Shown here: positions 1 through 9,047 of the stretch, one piece after another
Position numbering within the stretch: the first letter of the stretch is position 1
How the letters are laid out: each line of letters opens with the position of its first letter
Source: Desulfobacter sp.
Lineage (GTDB): Bacteria; Desulfobacterota; Desulfobacteria; Desulfobacterales; Desulfobacteraceae
Length of the DNA stretch: 64,000 nucleotides
Direction of reading: 5' to 3'
NCBI GenBank assembly: GCA_028768525.1
Contig: CP054837.1
Span: 5,142,001 to 5,206,000, forward strand
Notes under the pieces: generated by a model
What the model was told of the DNA's origin: nothing
The model's database searches: none
The model's input: the letters and a program-made list of their open reading frames with translations, nothing else
Program-made: the position numbers and the translations under genes

Positions 1-568
1 CGCCCACAAATACGGCGGTGACGTTGGCGACATTGTTGGCACCCAGGGCATAGGCACCGTAGGAACCGAAGATGACAAAGCCGATTTTCATGAGCCGGTC
101 CGAGGTGAATAGGCTCATTTTGACCCGGTTATAAAAAAAGGCACAGACCTTATACAGGGCAAAGGCGATAAGGGCCCCGCCGATGGGGGTGGTGAACCAG
201 CAGGCGGCGACTTTTCCCAATCCGGAAATGTTCAGCTGGTGGTTCATGATGCCCACGCCGATGATGGCGCCCACCACGGCCTGGGAGGTGGAGACGGGCC
301 AGCCGGCCAGGGTCATGATGCTCACGGCCAGGGCCGCAGCCACTGAGGCGATAACGGCCTGGGAGAGTTCGAAAGTGGTCAGGCCCTGCAGGGTTTCAAT
401 ACCGGCCTGGCCGGAAATCACAGACCCCAGGAGTACAAAAAATGCCGCCAGGATTGCCGCGGTCCAGAATTTCATCATCCTGGCCCCGACGGCCGTTCCG
501 AATACATTGGAGGCATCGTTGGCACCCAGGGCCCAGCCCATGAAAATGCCGCCCAAAAGGGAAACCAT
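1..568 (-). CDS. pit: Inorganic phosphate transporter, PiT family (3' end outside window)
   Basis: Integral membrane permease taking up inorganic phosphate, driven by protons or sodium in this family. The minus-strand product begins MVSLLGGIFMGWALGANDAS, and the GANDxxN signature of PiT proteins is directly visible, followed by a Gly/Ala-rich hydrophobic run. Only about 189 N-terminal residues lie in the window. The ATG directly follows the stop codon of the upstream DUF47 gene with no spacer, so the two are translationally coupled. DUF47 proteins are common partners of PiT permeases. Identity at family level is secure; the exact coupling ion is not visible. Confidence 0.9.
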   Translation of the reverse strand, partial: MVSLLGGIFMGWALGANDASNVFGTAVGARMMKFWTAAILAAFFVLLGSVISGQAGIETLQGLTTFELSQAVIASVAAALAVSIMTLAGWPVSTSQAVVGAIIGVGIMNHQLNISGLGKVAACWFTTPIGGALIAFALYKVCAFFYNRVKMSLFTSDRLMKIGFVIFGSYGAYALGANNVANVTAVFVG

Positions 569-1219
569 TTATACCTGCCTTTTTAATGCGAGAATATTCA
601 TTCGCTTGGAAACCCGGTCCGCCTGGTCCGAAATGTCGCCCAGCTTAAGGATGAGATCCCGGAGCTGGAGCTTCAGGAATGGATCCATATCTGAATTGAA
701 CACCGATTTAATCAGTTTTTTCTCAATATGGTCGCAATAGCTTTCCTTTTGGTCCACCTGCTTCATGAATTCCCGGATGCCTTTTTCTTTTTTCACCAGA
801 CAGTTCACCTGCAGGGGGATGATGCGGCAGGCCTTCATGCTGGCATCAATGAGGTCCCTGAGATCCGGTATCATATGATTTGGAAGCAGCAGATGCTGGT
901 ATTTGATCATGGACAGGACGGTTTCCATAATACCGGGGATTTTGTCCAGGGCCAAGATCAGCCTCATAATGTCTTCCCTGGAGTCTGGGATCAGGATTTT
1001 GCCGTACATGAGGTTGTTTAATTCGTTTTTTATATCGTCGGCTTTGGACTCGTATTTGTGGGTCTGATTCTTGAGGAAATTGAATTCCTCGCAATAGGGG
1101 TCATTGATGCATGAAAAAATGGCCTTTTGGAATGCCTCGCAGCTGAGGTTGAAATTTTCCAGATAGGCGTAGATCAGTTTCTCGACTTTTTTTTCTTTTT
1201 GGAAAAACAATTTAAACAT
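569..1219 (-). CDS. DUF47 family phosphate transport accessory protein
   Basis: 216-residue cytoplasmic, largely helical PhoU-like protein beginning MFKLFFQKEKKVEKLIYAYL. Length and charge pattern match the DUF47/YkaA family, which is usually encoded next to PiT permeases and is thought to control or assist them. Here it is the first gene of a two-gene operon: its TAA is immediately followed by the ATG of the permease. The phosphatidylserine decarboxylase gene lies 56 bp upstream on the same strand and may be cotranscribed. The regulatory role is inferred from family context. Confidence 0.85.
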   Translation of the reverse strand: MFKLFFQKEKKVEKLIYAYLENFNLSCEAFQKAIFSCINDPYCEEFNFLKNQTHKYESKADDIKNELNNLMYGKILIPDSREDIMRLILALDKIPGIMETVLSMIKYQHLLLPNHMIPDLRDLIDASMKACRIIPLQVNCLVKKEKGIREFMKQVDQKESYCDHIEKKLIKSVFNSDMDPFLKLQLRDLILKLGDISDQADRVSKRMNILALKRQV

Positions 1220-1275
1220 TCGGGATGCGCTGTCCTTATAATTTAAAATGGTCAGAGGGCTTTGACGCCGTGGGG

Positions 1276-2079
1276 TTAAACAATCCTGAAAAGGGGGCTG
1301 CCTGTTTTTACGGCTGTCCCAGGGGTTGCCGCAGGGGACGCCATATCCCGGGGCAGGAGAATGACAAGGGTGGAGCCCATGTTAAATCGTCCCATTTCCT
1401 CATTCTGGCGGACCTGCCTGTTAACGGGAATACGCCGGCCGGGGGTGAACGGTGCGGAATGGGCCGTCATTTCAATGGAGCCCACAAAGGTGGCACCCAC
1501 GGCCACCACATGGAAACGATGTTCCCTGGCGGTGAAGCTGGCGGTTACCCGTTCGTTGCGGATAAACAGGTTTTTAATATGGTTGACCCCGGCCCTGTTT
1601 ACAGGAAAAAGCCGGTTGCCAAGATGGGTGAGCTGGTCCAGGCGGCTGTCCAGGGGGTAATGGTAGCGGTGGTAATTGGATGGGGAAAGGTAGACGACGG
1701 CCAGCCACCAGCCCTTTTCCCAGTCTTCGGTCATACCTGTCAGCTGGGACACCCTGTACTGCCAGCCTTTAACCTGGGTGGCCGCATCGGTGTTGATCTC
1801 TTGCAGTTCCGCCAGAACACCGTCGGCAGGGGATAGAAATGCGTTGGGATCGGCTGTTAGGGGCCTGGTTTCCGGGTTCAGGGGCCGGACAAAAAATTTT
1901 TGCAGGGAAGGGTAGTCCGATAGGCTGCCCCGGTAATCTTTCATATCGATATTATAAACAGCGGCAAATCGCCTGATTAATGCCTTGACCAGAAAACCGG
2001 GCTTTTGGATGGCGACGATCCTGCCGTAGGCCCGGCTCAGAACAGGCATGGAAAGAAGGGTTAATACTGACTTTATCAT
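1276..2079 (-). CDS. psd: Phosphatidylserine decarboxylase proenzyme
   Basis: Membrane-associated pyruvoyl enzyme that decarboxylates phosphatidylserine to phosphatidylethanolamine. The 267-residue sequence has the family landmarks: LQKFFVRPLNPETRPL in the N-terminal third, LSPADG, the YHRYHYPLD histidine segment and, near residue 237, NMGSTLVILLP. The GST triplet in that last motif is the self-cleavage site; the serine becomes the pyruvoyl group. Length fits the short bacterial Psd type. It stands upstream of the phosphate genes on the same strand. All key motifs appear intact. Confidence 0.93.
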   Translation of the reverse strand: MIKSVLTLLSMPVLSRAYGRIVAIQKPGFLVKALIRRFAAVYNIDMKDYRGSLSDYPSLQKFFVRPLNPETRPLTADPNAFLSPADGVLAELQEINTDAATQVKGWQYRVSQLTGMTEDWEKGWWLAVVYLSPSNYHRYHYPLDSRLDQLTHLGNRLFPVNRAGVNHIKNLFIRNERVTASFTAREHRFHVVAVGATFVGSIEMTAHSAPFTPGRRIPVNRQVRQNEEMGRFNMGSTLVILLPRDMASPAATPGTAVKTGSPLFRIV

Positions 2080-2183
2080 GGTGTTTCCTTATGGTTATTA
2101 TATTTCCTTCAAGCATCTATATATGCCCGATCCGTTAAAAAATCAAACAGGGAAAGCCGGATAACGGATCGGCGAGTCTTTTC

Positions 2184-2212
2184 TTGACAAAGGCGGTGCA
2201 TCCGTCTTACTA
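2184..2212 (+). promoter_or_regulatory. Candidate sigma-70 promoter for the DUF3365 sensor gene
   Basis: A consensus -35 TTGACA at 2184-2189 is followed after 17 bp by TTACTA at 2207-2212. The start codon at 2265 lies about 45 bp downstream of the expected start point. This is pattern only. Confidence 0.45.
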
Positions 2213-2264
2213 CTTTTTTATGGATGCAGCGTGTTCCTAAATCAAAAAATTTCAGGATAAATAC

Positions 2265-3713
2265 ATGAGGGATTCCGGACAATCAAATTCGCCGGCCAGT
2301 TTTGCCCGTGGCATGAGGTTTTATGCTGTGATGCTGGCCGTTGTATGGGCTGCCGTCATCGCCTCGTCCCTGGCCTGGAATATATTTCAGACACGTAAGA
2401 CCATCCGCTTGATGGCGGTGAAAGAGGCGCGCAGTCATTTCAACAAGGACCAGGCCGCCCGGTTCTGGGCAACGGCCCACGGAGGGGTTTACGTTCCAGT
2501 CGACGAACGGACCCCGCCCAATCCTCACCTTTCCCATATCCCTGAGCAGAACATCATCACCCCTTCGGGGAAAAAGCTCACCCTGATGAATCCGGCCTAT
2601 ATGCTCCGGCAGATGATGGATGAGTATGCCGGTCTCTACGGCGTAAAGGGGCGGATTACCAGCCTTAAACCCTTTCGTGAGGAAAATTTGCCTGACCCCT
2701 GGGAGAGAGCGGCCCTGCAGGCATTTGAATCGGGGGGAAAGGAGGTTTTTGAGTATATTGATATCAATGGCCAGCCCCACCTGCGGCTGATTCAGCCCAT
2801 GTTCACAAAAGAGGAATGCCTCAAATGCCATGCAAAACAGGGGTATAAGGTCGGGGATATCCGGGGCGGGGTCGGTATTTCCATTCCCATGGCCCCTTAC
2901 CTGGCCTATGAAAGGGGGGAAATCCGGAAATTGGCGCTTTCCCATTTTGTTATTTTCATGGTGGGCATGGCAGGCATACACCTTGGGTACAGGAAGCTGA
3001 GCACCGCCTTTGCCCTGCAGCTTGAGGCGGAACAAAAGCAAAAACAACTCACAGACCGCCTGGAAGCACTCCTGGCCAAACTTCCCGTGGGGATTGTGGT
3101 CATTGATTATGACACACGGGCCATTGTGGATGCCAATCCCCATGCCCTATCGGTCTTTGGATGCGCTTTGGAGAAACTGGCCGGGAAAATTTGTACCGAC
3201 TACATCTGTCCGGCGGATAAGAAAAACTGCCCGGTGATTGATCAGGGACTGCACCTGGATAAATCGGAACGCGAGATCCTGACCTATGACGGGCAACGGG
3301 TGCCGGTTTTGAAAACCGTGATCACCACGGAAATAGACGACAGAAAAGTCCTCCTGGAATGCTTCATCGACATCACGGATAAAAAGAAGGCTGAAAAAGA
3401 ACTGCTGGAAAAGGAACGGCTCCAGGTGGTGCTGGAAATGGCCGGCGGCGTCTGCCATGAATTCAACCAACCCCTTCAGGTCATTGCGGGAAATTGTGAG
3501 CTGCTGGCGGATGACGGGGAGCTGGATAAAACAATTGAAAAGGCTCTGCGCAACATTGCCGAGGCAGCGGACAGAATGGGCGGAATGACCCGAAATCTTA
3601 TGAATCTGACCACATACAGGACAAAGCCCTACCTCAATTCACAGATTGCGGACATCACTCCCCGGGATCTGGGCCCGGATAATGATTCCGGTGGCCGGGG
3701 CAGTAAGTCTTAA
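2265..3713 (+). CDS. DUF3365 haem-type sensor with PAS and phosphoacceptor domain, no ATPase domain
   Basis: 482-residue membrane sensor. A TM helix (about 18-42) precedes a periplasmic DUF3365/Tll0287-like domain carrying CLKCH at 185-189, a c-type haem motif. A second TM helix (about 224-244) and a PAS domain (about 265-370) follow. The H-box CHEFNQPLQ has its phospho-accepting His near 398. The protein ends about 60 residues after the dimerisation helices, so the catalytic ATPase domain of a histidine kinase is absent. The sensor gene at 31.5 kb has the same C-terminal layout, so this is probably a natural architecture, not a truncation. It likely relays redox or small-ligand signals through a separate kinase or partner. 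ATG with AGGA upstream. Confidence 0.82.
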   Translation: MRDSGQSNSPASFARGMRFYAVMLAVVWAAVIASSLAWNIFQTRKTIRLMAVKEARSHFNKDQAARFWATAHGGVYVPVDERTPPNPHLSHIPEQNIITPSGKKLTLMNPAYMLRQMMDEYAGLYGVKGRITSLKPFREENLPDPWERAALQAFESGGKEVFEYIDINGQPHLRLIQPMFTKEECLKCHAKQGYKVGDIRGGVGISIPMAPYLAYERGEIRKLALSHFVIFMVGMAGIHLGYRKLSTAFALQLEAEQKQKQLTDRLEALLAKLPVGIVVIDYDTRAIVDANPHALSVFGCALEKLAGKICTDYICPADKKNCPVIDQGLHLDKSEREILTYDGQRVPVLKTVITTEIDDRKVLLECFIDITDKKKAEKELLEKERLQVVLEMAGGVCHEFNQPLQVIAGNCELLADDGELDKTIEKALRNIAEAADRMGGMTRNLMNLTTYRTKPYLNSQIADITPRDLGPDNDSGGRGSKS

Positions 3714-3787
3714 ATCATTGGCACCGTCCTCTTGACAGAGGCGCCGGCGGAGGCCCCAGGTGCCGGAAAAGGCCGTTGCGGTTCTGA

Positions 3788-5329
3788 TCACCTTTTTTTC
3801 AGGGCCCGGACGATCAGTGCCCTGAAGGTGTGAAGGTAATGTTCGGTGTCATCACAGAATCTGACTTCTTCGGGATTCCAGTCCAGGTAAAGCATGGAAA
3901 CAATTTTTTTGTCCCGGCCGATGGGTACCAGGGCAAAGGCCTTTGAAAAGTCGTTTTTTTTGAACCACATGGGGATCAGAGCCGCGTGGGAAGCAGACTG
4001 TACATCTTTCACGATGGCGATGGTGTCGTTGTGCAGGGATTGGTTGAAAAGGTCCCCGGATTTAATTATTTTGAATTTGAAATCCTCAAGAAATGCTTCC
4101 TGCCTGGTTCCGATGACATACCGGGCCACCATTGAATCGGTCCGCTTGTCCTTGATGCAGAAATTGATGTTGGTAAACCTGAATCCGTCTGAGAGATATT
4201 TGAGGCTGGTTTCGAAAATGTCCTGGATGCTGTAATCGGTTTCCAGGATCCGGGAGATGGCGGCGGTGCCGGTTTCAACCAGGGTTTTATCCTTGAGGCA
4301 GGGAACGGCTTCCTTCCTGGGCTTCTCAAGAGAAATATTCAACAGGGCCGCCTGTTTTAAGATTTGCTCCTCAGATGCCCGCAGGATTTCCTCAAGGGTG
4401 TCAGGGGCAATATCGAACAGGTGTTTGTACCGCCGCCGTATTTTGTCCAGAGCCTTTTGGTTGGCGCCATCATCGCTGCCGGGGCTGAGGCGGCATAATT
4501 CATCGGAAAACGAGCATACAAAGGGCAGAAAATCCTCGGGAGCCAGGTCGCCTTTTTTTACCTTAAAGGTTGTAATGGGCTTCATGGAATCGGTTACTAT
4601 TTTGGGCATATGCCATTTCCCTGCCACCAGGATGCCCAGGTCCCTGTAGGAGATACCAATGGCCATCCGGGACGCGCGGTCGATGTTAATTTTATGCCGG
4701 GCCTTGATCTCTCTGATTTTTTTTGCCGTATTGGGGGCACATGCCGTCACCAGGTACTCTCCGAATCCGTAGAGTACTGCGCTGACTTGAAGCTTTTCCG
4801 ATCCGACATATCCGCCTTTTTTGGCGATTTGTCCGGCAATGATGCTCCGCTGGAAATTTTTCAGGATCTGTTCCTTTAGCAGGGCTGAATCGCCTATATT
4901 CTGCATCAGTTCAATAAGTTTCAGGCTGGCCGCCATGAATTTGATCTGGTCGGTGCCGACAATGATCATGGCTTCTGTGATGGTGGATATACCGTCTGGA
5001 GAGAACTGGCCGTAGTAAGAGGAATTTACCAGTTTCAGCAGTTTGGCGGTCAAAGGTGCATCCTTTACAATAACCTGGGCGATATCGTTGGCAGAGGCAT
5101 ATTTGAGCTGCAGTATGCGGTTGACTTCGCCGATTTGGTTGGTAAAGGTGAGGAATGAATCGTCCTTGCGTATTTTTTTTAAAATCAGGCTGATGATTTT
5201 GTCCGGGGCTTCTCCGGAAAGCTGCGTTTTCTTTTTCTTCTTTTCAGCCGGCTCCCGGTCGGGCAGCTTGGGGATATCAAGGGTGTCCAGGTCAAAACCG
5301 GAGTGTGCAGTGTTGTCTTGTTCAGGCAT
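3788..5329 (-). CDS. HDOD domain protein with C-terminal GAF-like domain
   Basis: Signalling protein with an HDOD domain (roughly residues 40-330 from the chosen start; visible runs include LLKLVNSSYYG and AVLYGFGEYLV) and a C-terminal GAF-like domain (TGTAAISRILETDYSIQDIFE onward). HDOD proteins are degenerate HD-domain regulators tied to signalling and stress. The open frame extends upstream to 5527, but that 66-residue extension is low-complexity. I chose the Met at 5329 (MPEQDNTAHSG), where acidic, charged coding sequence begins; no strong ribosome site is seen there. It converges with the sensor gene at 2265. Confidence 0.8.
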   Translation of the reverse strand: MPEQDNTAHSGFDLDTLDIPKLPDREPAEKKKKKTQLSGEAPDKIISLILKKIRKDDSFLTFTNQIGEVNRILQLKYASANDIAQVIVKDAPLTAKLLKLVNSSYYGQFSPDGISTITEAMIIVGTDQIKFMAASLKLIELMQNIGDSALLKEQILKNFQRSIIAGQIAKKGGYVGSEKLQVSAVLYGFGEYLVTACAPNTAKKIREIKARHKINIDRASRMAIGISYRDLGILVAGKWHMPKIVTDSMKPITTFKVKKGDLAPEDFLPFVCSFSDELCRLSPGSDDGANQKALDKIRRRYKHLFDIAPDTLEEILRASEEQILKQAALLNISLEKPRKEAVPCLKDKTLVETGTAAISRILETDYSIQDIFETSLKYLSDGFRFTNINFCIKDKRTDSMVARYVIGTRQEAFLEDFKFKIIKSGDLFNQSLHNDTIAIVKDVQSASHAALIPMWFKKNDFSKAFALVPIGRDKKIVSMLYLDWNPEEVRFCDDTEHYLHTFRALIVRALKKR

Positions 5330-5618
5330 ATGCAGGCAAAAGGGTGTGTGGCCGGAACTCCGGCTTTTGGTTTGGGTTATTTGCAAGACTATATAGGTCT
5401 CTTGGGTGAGATGCAATGGATAAAAGGGAAGGGCAATGAAAAATTGCAATCGGCCCCACTGGTTGACATGGGGTGCCTTTAGTCGAAAATTCTGTCCAAG
5501 GCGGTTCTGGCGGGTATGGTTTGCCATAATTATTTTTATGACAGGCTTGCTCTAAGTTTATAGATTTGATACAATTTTTTTGATAACCCTAGGCGAAATA
5601 TAATAAGGAAAGAAAAAG

Positions 5619-5945
5619 ATGACCCTGATGGACCTGAAAAACCGTCGGAATGCCCACCGGATGAGCTTTAATGGCATGGTGGACCTTGTGGTGGAAGGCC
5701 GCCTTTATAAAGAAATGGGTGAAAATATCAGTGAATCAGGTATCTTTATCCAATCTTCCCGGCCGGAAAAGTATACGATTTTCGACAAGCTCACCCTTGC
5801 CTTCCAGGGGCCCGATGACAAACCGGTCAAGCATGTGGGCAGGGTTGTCCGCAAGGGCGGCGGCGGCATCGGTGTATTGTACCTGGACACCAATCAACCT
5901 GTGGCCTACCAGGCAAAACCCAATATCCAACCTTTTTTCAGTTAA
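5619..5945 (+). CDS. PilZ domain protein
   Basis: 108-residue single-domain PilZ protein, a probable cyclic-di-GMP effector. Both binding elements are present: an arginine box near the N terminus (RRNAHR) and the NISESGIFI segment matching the (D/N)xSxxG motif. A ribosome site AAGGAAAG precedes the ATG. The gene stands alone between divergent and convergent neighbours. A diguanylate cyclase is encoded at once downstream on the opposite strand, so ligand maker and ligand reader are close together. Confidence 0.88.
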   Translation: MTLMDLKNRRNAHRMSFNGMVDLVVEGRLYKEMGENISESGIFIQSSRPEKYTIFDKLTLAFQGPDDKPVKHVGRVVRKGGGGIGVLYLDTNQPVAYQAKPNIQPFFS

Positions 5946-6075
5946 TCTCTGACGGTTTCTTGGTGGTGGCCGGTCCATGGCCCGCCGGGAAACGGCGCGT
6001 CTTTTCATCCGCCGCTGGAAAACTTCACGCTCCCCCGGCATCCGTATTCCAGGGAGCCGGGCCGTGCACGCCGGA

Positions 6076-7191
6076 TTACCCCCACACCTGATTCCGGCCA
6101 TTATGCTTTGCTTTGTATAGATTATTATCTGCCCGCTCAATGAATTCCTCTTCGGACATACCAGGCTCCGGCACGATACTTGAGACCCCTATGCTCACCG
6201 TTAAAGAAATCTGCGTTGCCCCATATGGCTGATCCATTTTTTTCACTTTCTGCCTGATTTTTTCAGCCATAACAAGCGCCTGTTCCCTGTTATTATCCGG
6301 CAATATCACGGCAAATTCCTCTCCCCCGTACCGGGCAACCGTATCTGTCCCCCGCCTGATGGTTTTTTGGAGCAGGGAGGAGATGCGCCGCAGGCATTCA
6401 TCCCCCACAAGATGCCCGTGGGCATCATTGATTGTTTTGAAATGATCAATATCAATAAACAACAAAGACAGGCGGGACCGGGACCGGATACCCCGCTTCA
6501 TTTCCTGTTTCAATGTCTGATCAAAGAACGTCCGGTTTTTCAGGCCTGTCAGCCCATCCAGGGTATTCAATTGTTCCAGTTCAACAGCGTATTCTTTAAA
6601 TAGAAAAGAGGTCTTAAGCCCCTGCCAGTATTCCCGGTGTTGATTTTTGGTGACCGCATACATCCCGATCCAGTAAACCACAAATATAATACCAACAGAG
6701 AGGTTATAGGCATGGGATAAAAGCAGGAGGCATCCCCCTGGAGCAAGAAAGCCTGTGATCAGCCCGAGAGTCAGAAGTCTGCTCGGCACCAATGAGGATA
6801 CGCCCCCGCCGGTCAGGCCGGCAGTCGCCACAACGAATGCCACATACATGTAGTTGAGTTCAGGCAGGATGAATGTCATGGCTGAGAATGTACCCCAGGC
6901 CAATGCGGCCACCCAGATGGTCGGATAAAACAATACCTTCCATAGCTGGGGGCTTTTTTGATAAATCCGGTTGAAATTCAGAATCAACCCGATCCTAAGG
7001 CCTGCAAAGAGTATCAATATGACTGTCATCCAAAGACAGATCTCCGGACTTTTCTCATAAAACTTATGGGGGACGATAATGGAAAACCATATCACCAGAT
7101 AAATATAGGTGCCTGTAATGGACCGCTGCGAAATATCTTTATTGGCTTGAAATGCCATTTCCTGGGCAATATCAAAATCTGGTTTGTCCAT
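6076..7191 (-). CDS. Membrane-bound diguanylate cyclase (GGDEF)
   Basis: 371-residue enzyme making c-di-GMP from two GTP. The N-terminal half (about 25-190) has six or so hydrophobic helices with no recognised sensor family. The C-terminal GGDEF domain (about 210-371) carries an intact RYGGEEF active site. An RGTD inhibitory (RxxD) site lies exactly five residues ahead of the GGEEF, so product inhibition is expected. AAGGGG sits before the ATG. The nearby PilZ protein is a plausible reader of its product. Confidence 0.93.
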   Translation of the reverse strand: MDKPDFDIAQEMAFQANKDISQRSITGTYIYLVIWFSIIVPHKFYEKSPEICLWMTVILILFAGLRIGLILNFNRIYQKSPQLWKVLFYPTIWVAALAWGTFSAMTFILPELNYMYVAFVVATAGLTGGGVSSLVPSRLLTLGLITGFLAPGGCLLLLSHAYNLSVGIIFVVYWIGMYAVTKNQHREYWQGLKTSFLFKEYAVELEQLNTLDGLTGLKNRTFFDQTLKQEMKRGIRSRSRLSLLFIDIDHFKTINDAHGHLVGDECLRRISSLLQKTIRRGTDTVARYGGEEFAVILPDNNREQALVMAEKIRQKVKKMDQPYGATQISLTVSIGVSSIVPEPGMSEEEFIERADNNLYKAKHNGRNQVWG

Positions 7192-7392
7192 AAATCCCCT
7201 TCGGTCCCATTTTCAAGGCTGCATGATTGATTTTAAGGTGTTTTATACCACACGGCCAGCCGCCAATGTCAATCAGCATTCTAAAAATATGCATCAGCAC
7301 CGGACCTTTTTTCCGTAATGCCCGTGGGCGGTCGCGGCAGGCTCAGAATATATGCCCCCTATATTTTATGGCTCACAATTTGTTTAAGCAAA

Positions 7393-7426
7393 AAAAGGGG
7401 GTTGGCAGGAAACGCCAAACCCCTTG
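7393..7426 (-). terminator. Intrinsic terminator after the lipoprotein gene
   Basis: On the minus strand a GC-rich hairpin pairs GGGGTTTGGC with GCCAACCCCC around a GTTTCCT loop and is followed by a run of T. It is about 100 bp downstream of the stop of the lipoprotein gene at 7527. Confidence 0.6.
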
Positions 7427-7465
7427 GAATTCTTGGGCCGAGCCTTGGGCTCGCAAGGGCTTAGG

Positions 7466-7525
7466 CCCGGAGGATATCCTATCCTCCGGGTCTGCTTTTT
7501 TAATCAGAAGGGGGCTTTTTCAGGC
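7466..7525 (+). repeat. Hairpin repeat, copy 1 (terminator-like)
   Basis: A 25-bp near-perfect hairpin (CCCGGAGGATA pairing with its complement) is followed by TCTGCTTTTTT and then a stretch ending TTTTTCAGGC. The same arrangement recurs at 9048-9106. On the plus strand it looks like an intrinsic terminator. Its stem shares CCCGGAGGAT with the tRNA-Leu variable arm at about 8.89 kb. Confidence 0.6.
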
Positions 7526-7526
7526 C

Positions 7527-8573
7527 CTAAAAACTACATACCTTTGGAGCAGAGGTGCTCGCTTTCGCTTTTTCAATCGATTTTGACAGGGACTGGATCT
7601 TTTTTTCTGATGCATCTATGCATGATTGATTGGCATTAAATTCTTTAAACACCGAGTTGTATTTGTGTATGAGCGTATTACACTTTTCTTGAGCACGATA
7701 GGGCTCTCTTTCAATATAATTCTTTTCCCATCTCCAATTTTGAATAGGTGCATAGGCCGCATTAAAGAATTCATCTTTGCAGCTTTGTGTTCTCAGATAG
7801 GTAAATGCAAGTCTAAGTGCGATTATTCCTGCTGCTTGTCCGTATTCTCCGGTTTCAATTTTTTCTTTCGTGGTTTCATCCAGATACCCGGTAAACATAT
7901 CCTGCAAACCAGATCCGATTCCGTATTTTTCTCCATTGAGAGACGCCACAAGCGCGCCACAACTGACACTGGTAATGGAGCTGTGCACATTTGTCTTGAG
8001 CAGTGCCGCTGCGCAGGATTCTGCGTCAACAAGGTTTTTCATACACGAGTCATGGGCTAAATCCTTGCATTGCCGCTTGCTTCCGCAGATCGTTTTTGGG
8101 AATGGCGGGACAGCGCGTTGAGGAGGCAGATTGCAAGTGTTTCCGTTGAACAATTCATGTTTATTGAGTTCAGTGTCCGCATGACGCAATCTATCGGAGC
8201 AGGCTTTTTGTTTACGAACGCAGGCTGCCTGTTTTTTTTGAGCAAGGTTTTTTTGTCTTAATTTTTGGTTGTAGTCATAAATCGACGTTATCATTATACC
8301 GGTATTGTCATCGAACAAAGGCTCCCCCTTGTCATCGAAGACAGCGTAGCAAACCTTGGGAGACGTATAGGGTGGCAATGAGAAGGTCAATGTTTTTTCT
8401 GTTGCTTTTGTTTTCCCGATTGCACGATTGTATCTATCGACCAATCGGTATTCTTTACCAGTCCCCCTGTTCAAGCCAACTTCCAAACCTGTTGCCGTCT
8501 GCACCACATATTTCGGCTTAACAGCACATCCTGAAATGATCATTAACAGTACTAAAAGATAGATGATACGCAT
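7527..8573 (-). CDS. Cys-rich putative lipoprotein of unknown function
   Basis: 348 residues. The N terminus MRIIYLLVLLMIISGC has a lipobox (ISGC), so the product is probably lipidated at Cys16 and anchored in a membrane. The mature part has many cysteines, suggesting disulfides in the periplasm, and a Lys/Gln-rich helical stretch (RQKNLAQKKQAACVRKQ). No family is recognised. The gene lies alone between a terminator/hairpin repeat on its 3' side and the tRNA-Leu fragment on its 5' side, so it may belong to a small decayed insertion. The last residues run into the repeat-flanking sequence, which makes the exact C terminus less certain. Confidence 0.7.
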   Translation of the reverse strand: MRIIYLLVLLMIISGCAVKPKYVVQTATGLEVGLNRGTGKEYRLVDRYNRAIGKTKATEKTLTFSLPPYTSPKVCYAVFDDKGEPLFDDNTGIMITSIYDYNQKLRQKNLAQKKQAACVRKQKACSDRLRHADTELNKHELFNGNTCNLPPQRAVPPFPKTICGSKRQCKDLAHDSCMKNLVDAESCAAALLKTNVHSSITSVSCGALVASLNGEKYGIGSGLQDMFTGYLDETTKEKIETGEYGQAAGIIALRLAFTYLRTQSCKDEFFNAAYAPIQNWRWEKNYIEREPYRAQEKCNTLIHKYNSVFKEFNANQSCIDASEKKIQSLSKSIEKAKASTSAPKVCSF

Positions 8574-8811
8574 ATAACCTCCTTTAGATCAAATAAATCA
8601 TGGCATAGGACAGCCACCCATCCGGTCACATTCATTGATAAATAGATTGACCTTACCATAGTGCGTCATTGACTATGTGGCACTGCAGGGTATCGTTTAA
8701 CAAATCACTGATAAGCAGGGGTGTCAATCGGGGAAACCCTTAGAAATTATAAGATTTTAATGAGGAGGAAGGGCGGCTTTTGCCGCTTATTTTATAGGGC
8801 TTTTTTTAAAT
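8574..8811 (+). other. Intergenic stretch without a recognisable gene
   Basis: About 240 bp between the lipoprotein gene start and the tRNA terminator. I see no coding sequence; it presumably holds the promoter of the lipoprotein gene. Confidence 0.4.
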
Positions 8812-8846
8812 AAAAAAGGCTTCCAACGAAAATCGCTGAAAGCCTT
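8812..8846 (-). terminator. Terminator downstream of tRNA-Leu fragment
   Basis: On the minus strand AAAGGCTT (8846-8839) pairs with AAGCCTTT (8822-8815), with a further imperfect inner stem, then a T run. It sits 10 bp after the CCA end of the tRNA fragment, as expected for the original tRNA terminator on the chromosomal side of an integration site. Confidence 0.65.
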
Positions 8847-8855
8847 TCTTGAAGC

Positions 8856-8914
8856 TGGTACCGGAGGTCGGACTTGAACCGACAAGGGCCTAAGCCCGGA
8901 GGATTTTGAATCCC
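8856..8914 (-). other. 3' fragment of tRNA-Leu(CAA), probable attachment-site scar
   Basis: The minus strand reads an anticodon loop TTCAAAA (anticodon CAA), a Leu-type long variable arm, a perfect T arm (GTCGG TTCAAGT CCGAC) and an acceptor 3' strand ending CTCCGGTACCA. The D arm and 5' acceptor strand are missing; AT-rich DNA takes their place. This is the usual product of integrase-mediated insertion into a tRNA 3' half. The orientation places the element on the higher-coordinate side. No complete tRNA-Leu(CAA) was found in the window. Confidence 0.75.
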
Positions 8915-9047
8915 TAAATTGGATTTTTGAAATTTTTAATAAAATTAAACCCTTATATTTCAGGTGGTTCCAAGACTTACTTTTGGTTTCGTTTGGAAAT
9001 ATGAGGAAATTTTTGACCTTGACGGGCACAAGATAGGGCACAGTAAA

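Noticed and set aside
1225..3143. Long open frames opposite psd and the DUF3365 sensor
   Set aside because: They are antisense shadows of strongly supported genes in GC-rich DNA and have no family motifs.
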